A stretch of 19,941 nucleotides of DNA from CAZDYP01 sp964509505. Its GTDB lineage: Bacteria > Chloroflexota > Anaerolineae > JACRMK01. Positions 19,895-19,941 of this stretch are shown in pieces; the stretch's first letter is position 1, and each line of letters starts with the position of its first letter. Both the position numbers and the translations under genes were made by a program. The notes under the pieces are model-generated. The model was given only the letters and a program-made list of their open reading frames with translations. It had not been told where the DNA came from and ran no database searches. Where the stretch lies: contig CAZDYP010000089.1 in NCBI GenBank assembly GCA_964509505.1, forward strand, positions 1 through 19,941. Reading direction: 5' to 3'.

Positions 19895-19941
19895 CTATTT
19901 GCCTTTAGCGGCGCGGAGTCGCTCCGCTTCGAGTTGCGCTT
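19895..19941 (-). CDS. Possible 3' end of a further minus-strand gene
   Basis: The minus strand from the right edge reads A-Q-L-E-A-E-R-L-R-A-A-K-G-K and then a TAG stop at 19895-19897. The charged helical pattern and basic end look like a genuine protein C-terminus, but 14 codons are too few to identify a family or to be certain. Confidence 0.3.
   Translation of the reverse strand, partial: AQLEAERLRAAKGK

Overview
The window looks like a piece of a Chloroflexota chromosome, probably from the Anaerolineae or a relative. This is inferred from gene content and from the style of the spacers, not from any marker gene. The coding sequence is GC-rich. The spacers carry many short palindromic or word-like repeats. 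No rRNA, tRNA, CRISPR array or complete transposon was found.

Layout. (1) 1-1757, minus strand: most of an NDP-forming acyl-CoA synthetase that runs off the left edge. (2) 1758-2090: a divergent spacer with palindromic repeats and a candidate promoter. (3) 2091-17137, plus strand: a long co-directional cluster. In order it encodes a large exported membrane protein with a GATase-like domain, an ABC ATPase, an ABC-2 type permease, a membrane-anchored coiled-coil protein, an MgtC/SapB protein, a MoxR-type AAA+ ATPase, a DUF58 protein, a BatA-like VWA membrane protein, a DUF4058 protein, and a 987-residue membrane protein with two VWA domains around a GATase-like domain. (4) 17188-19488, minus strand: a compact operon for a CBS-pair protein, two universal stress proteins and a formate/nitrite transporter. 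(5) 19489-19941: a spacer, a decayed FtsX/MacB-type permease start, and possibly the 3' end of a further minus-strand gene.

The plus-strand cluster resembles the known MoxR-DUF58-VWA (Bat/aerotolerance-like) arrangement, joined here to an ABC exporter and two GATase-like/VWA envelope proteins. The simplest reading is an envelope maintenance or export machine in which MoxR remodels metal-dependent VWA complexes. That role is inference. The minus-strand operon reads as a low-energy or anoxia stress module.

The most distinctive feature is the repeats. Palindromic or word-like elements of the kind that fill the spacers also occur in frame inside at least four genes of the cluster. They encode short low-complexity insertions without breaking the reading frames.
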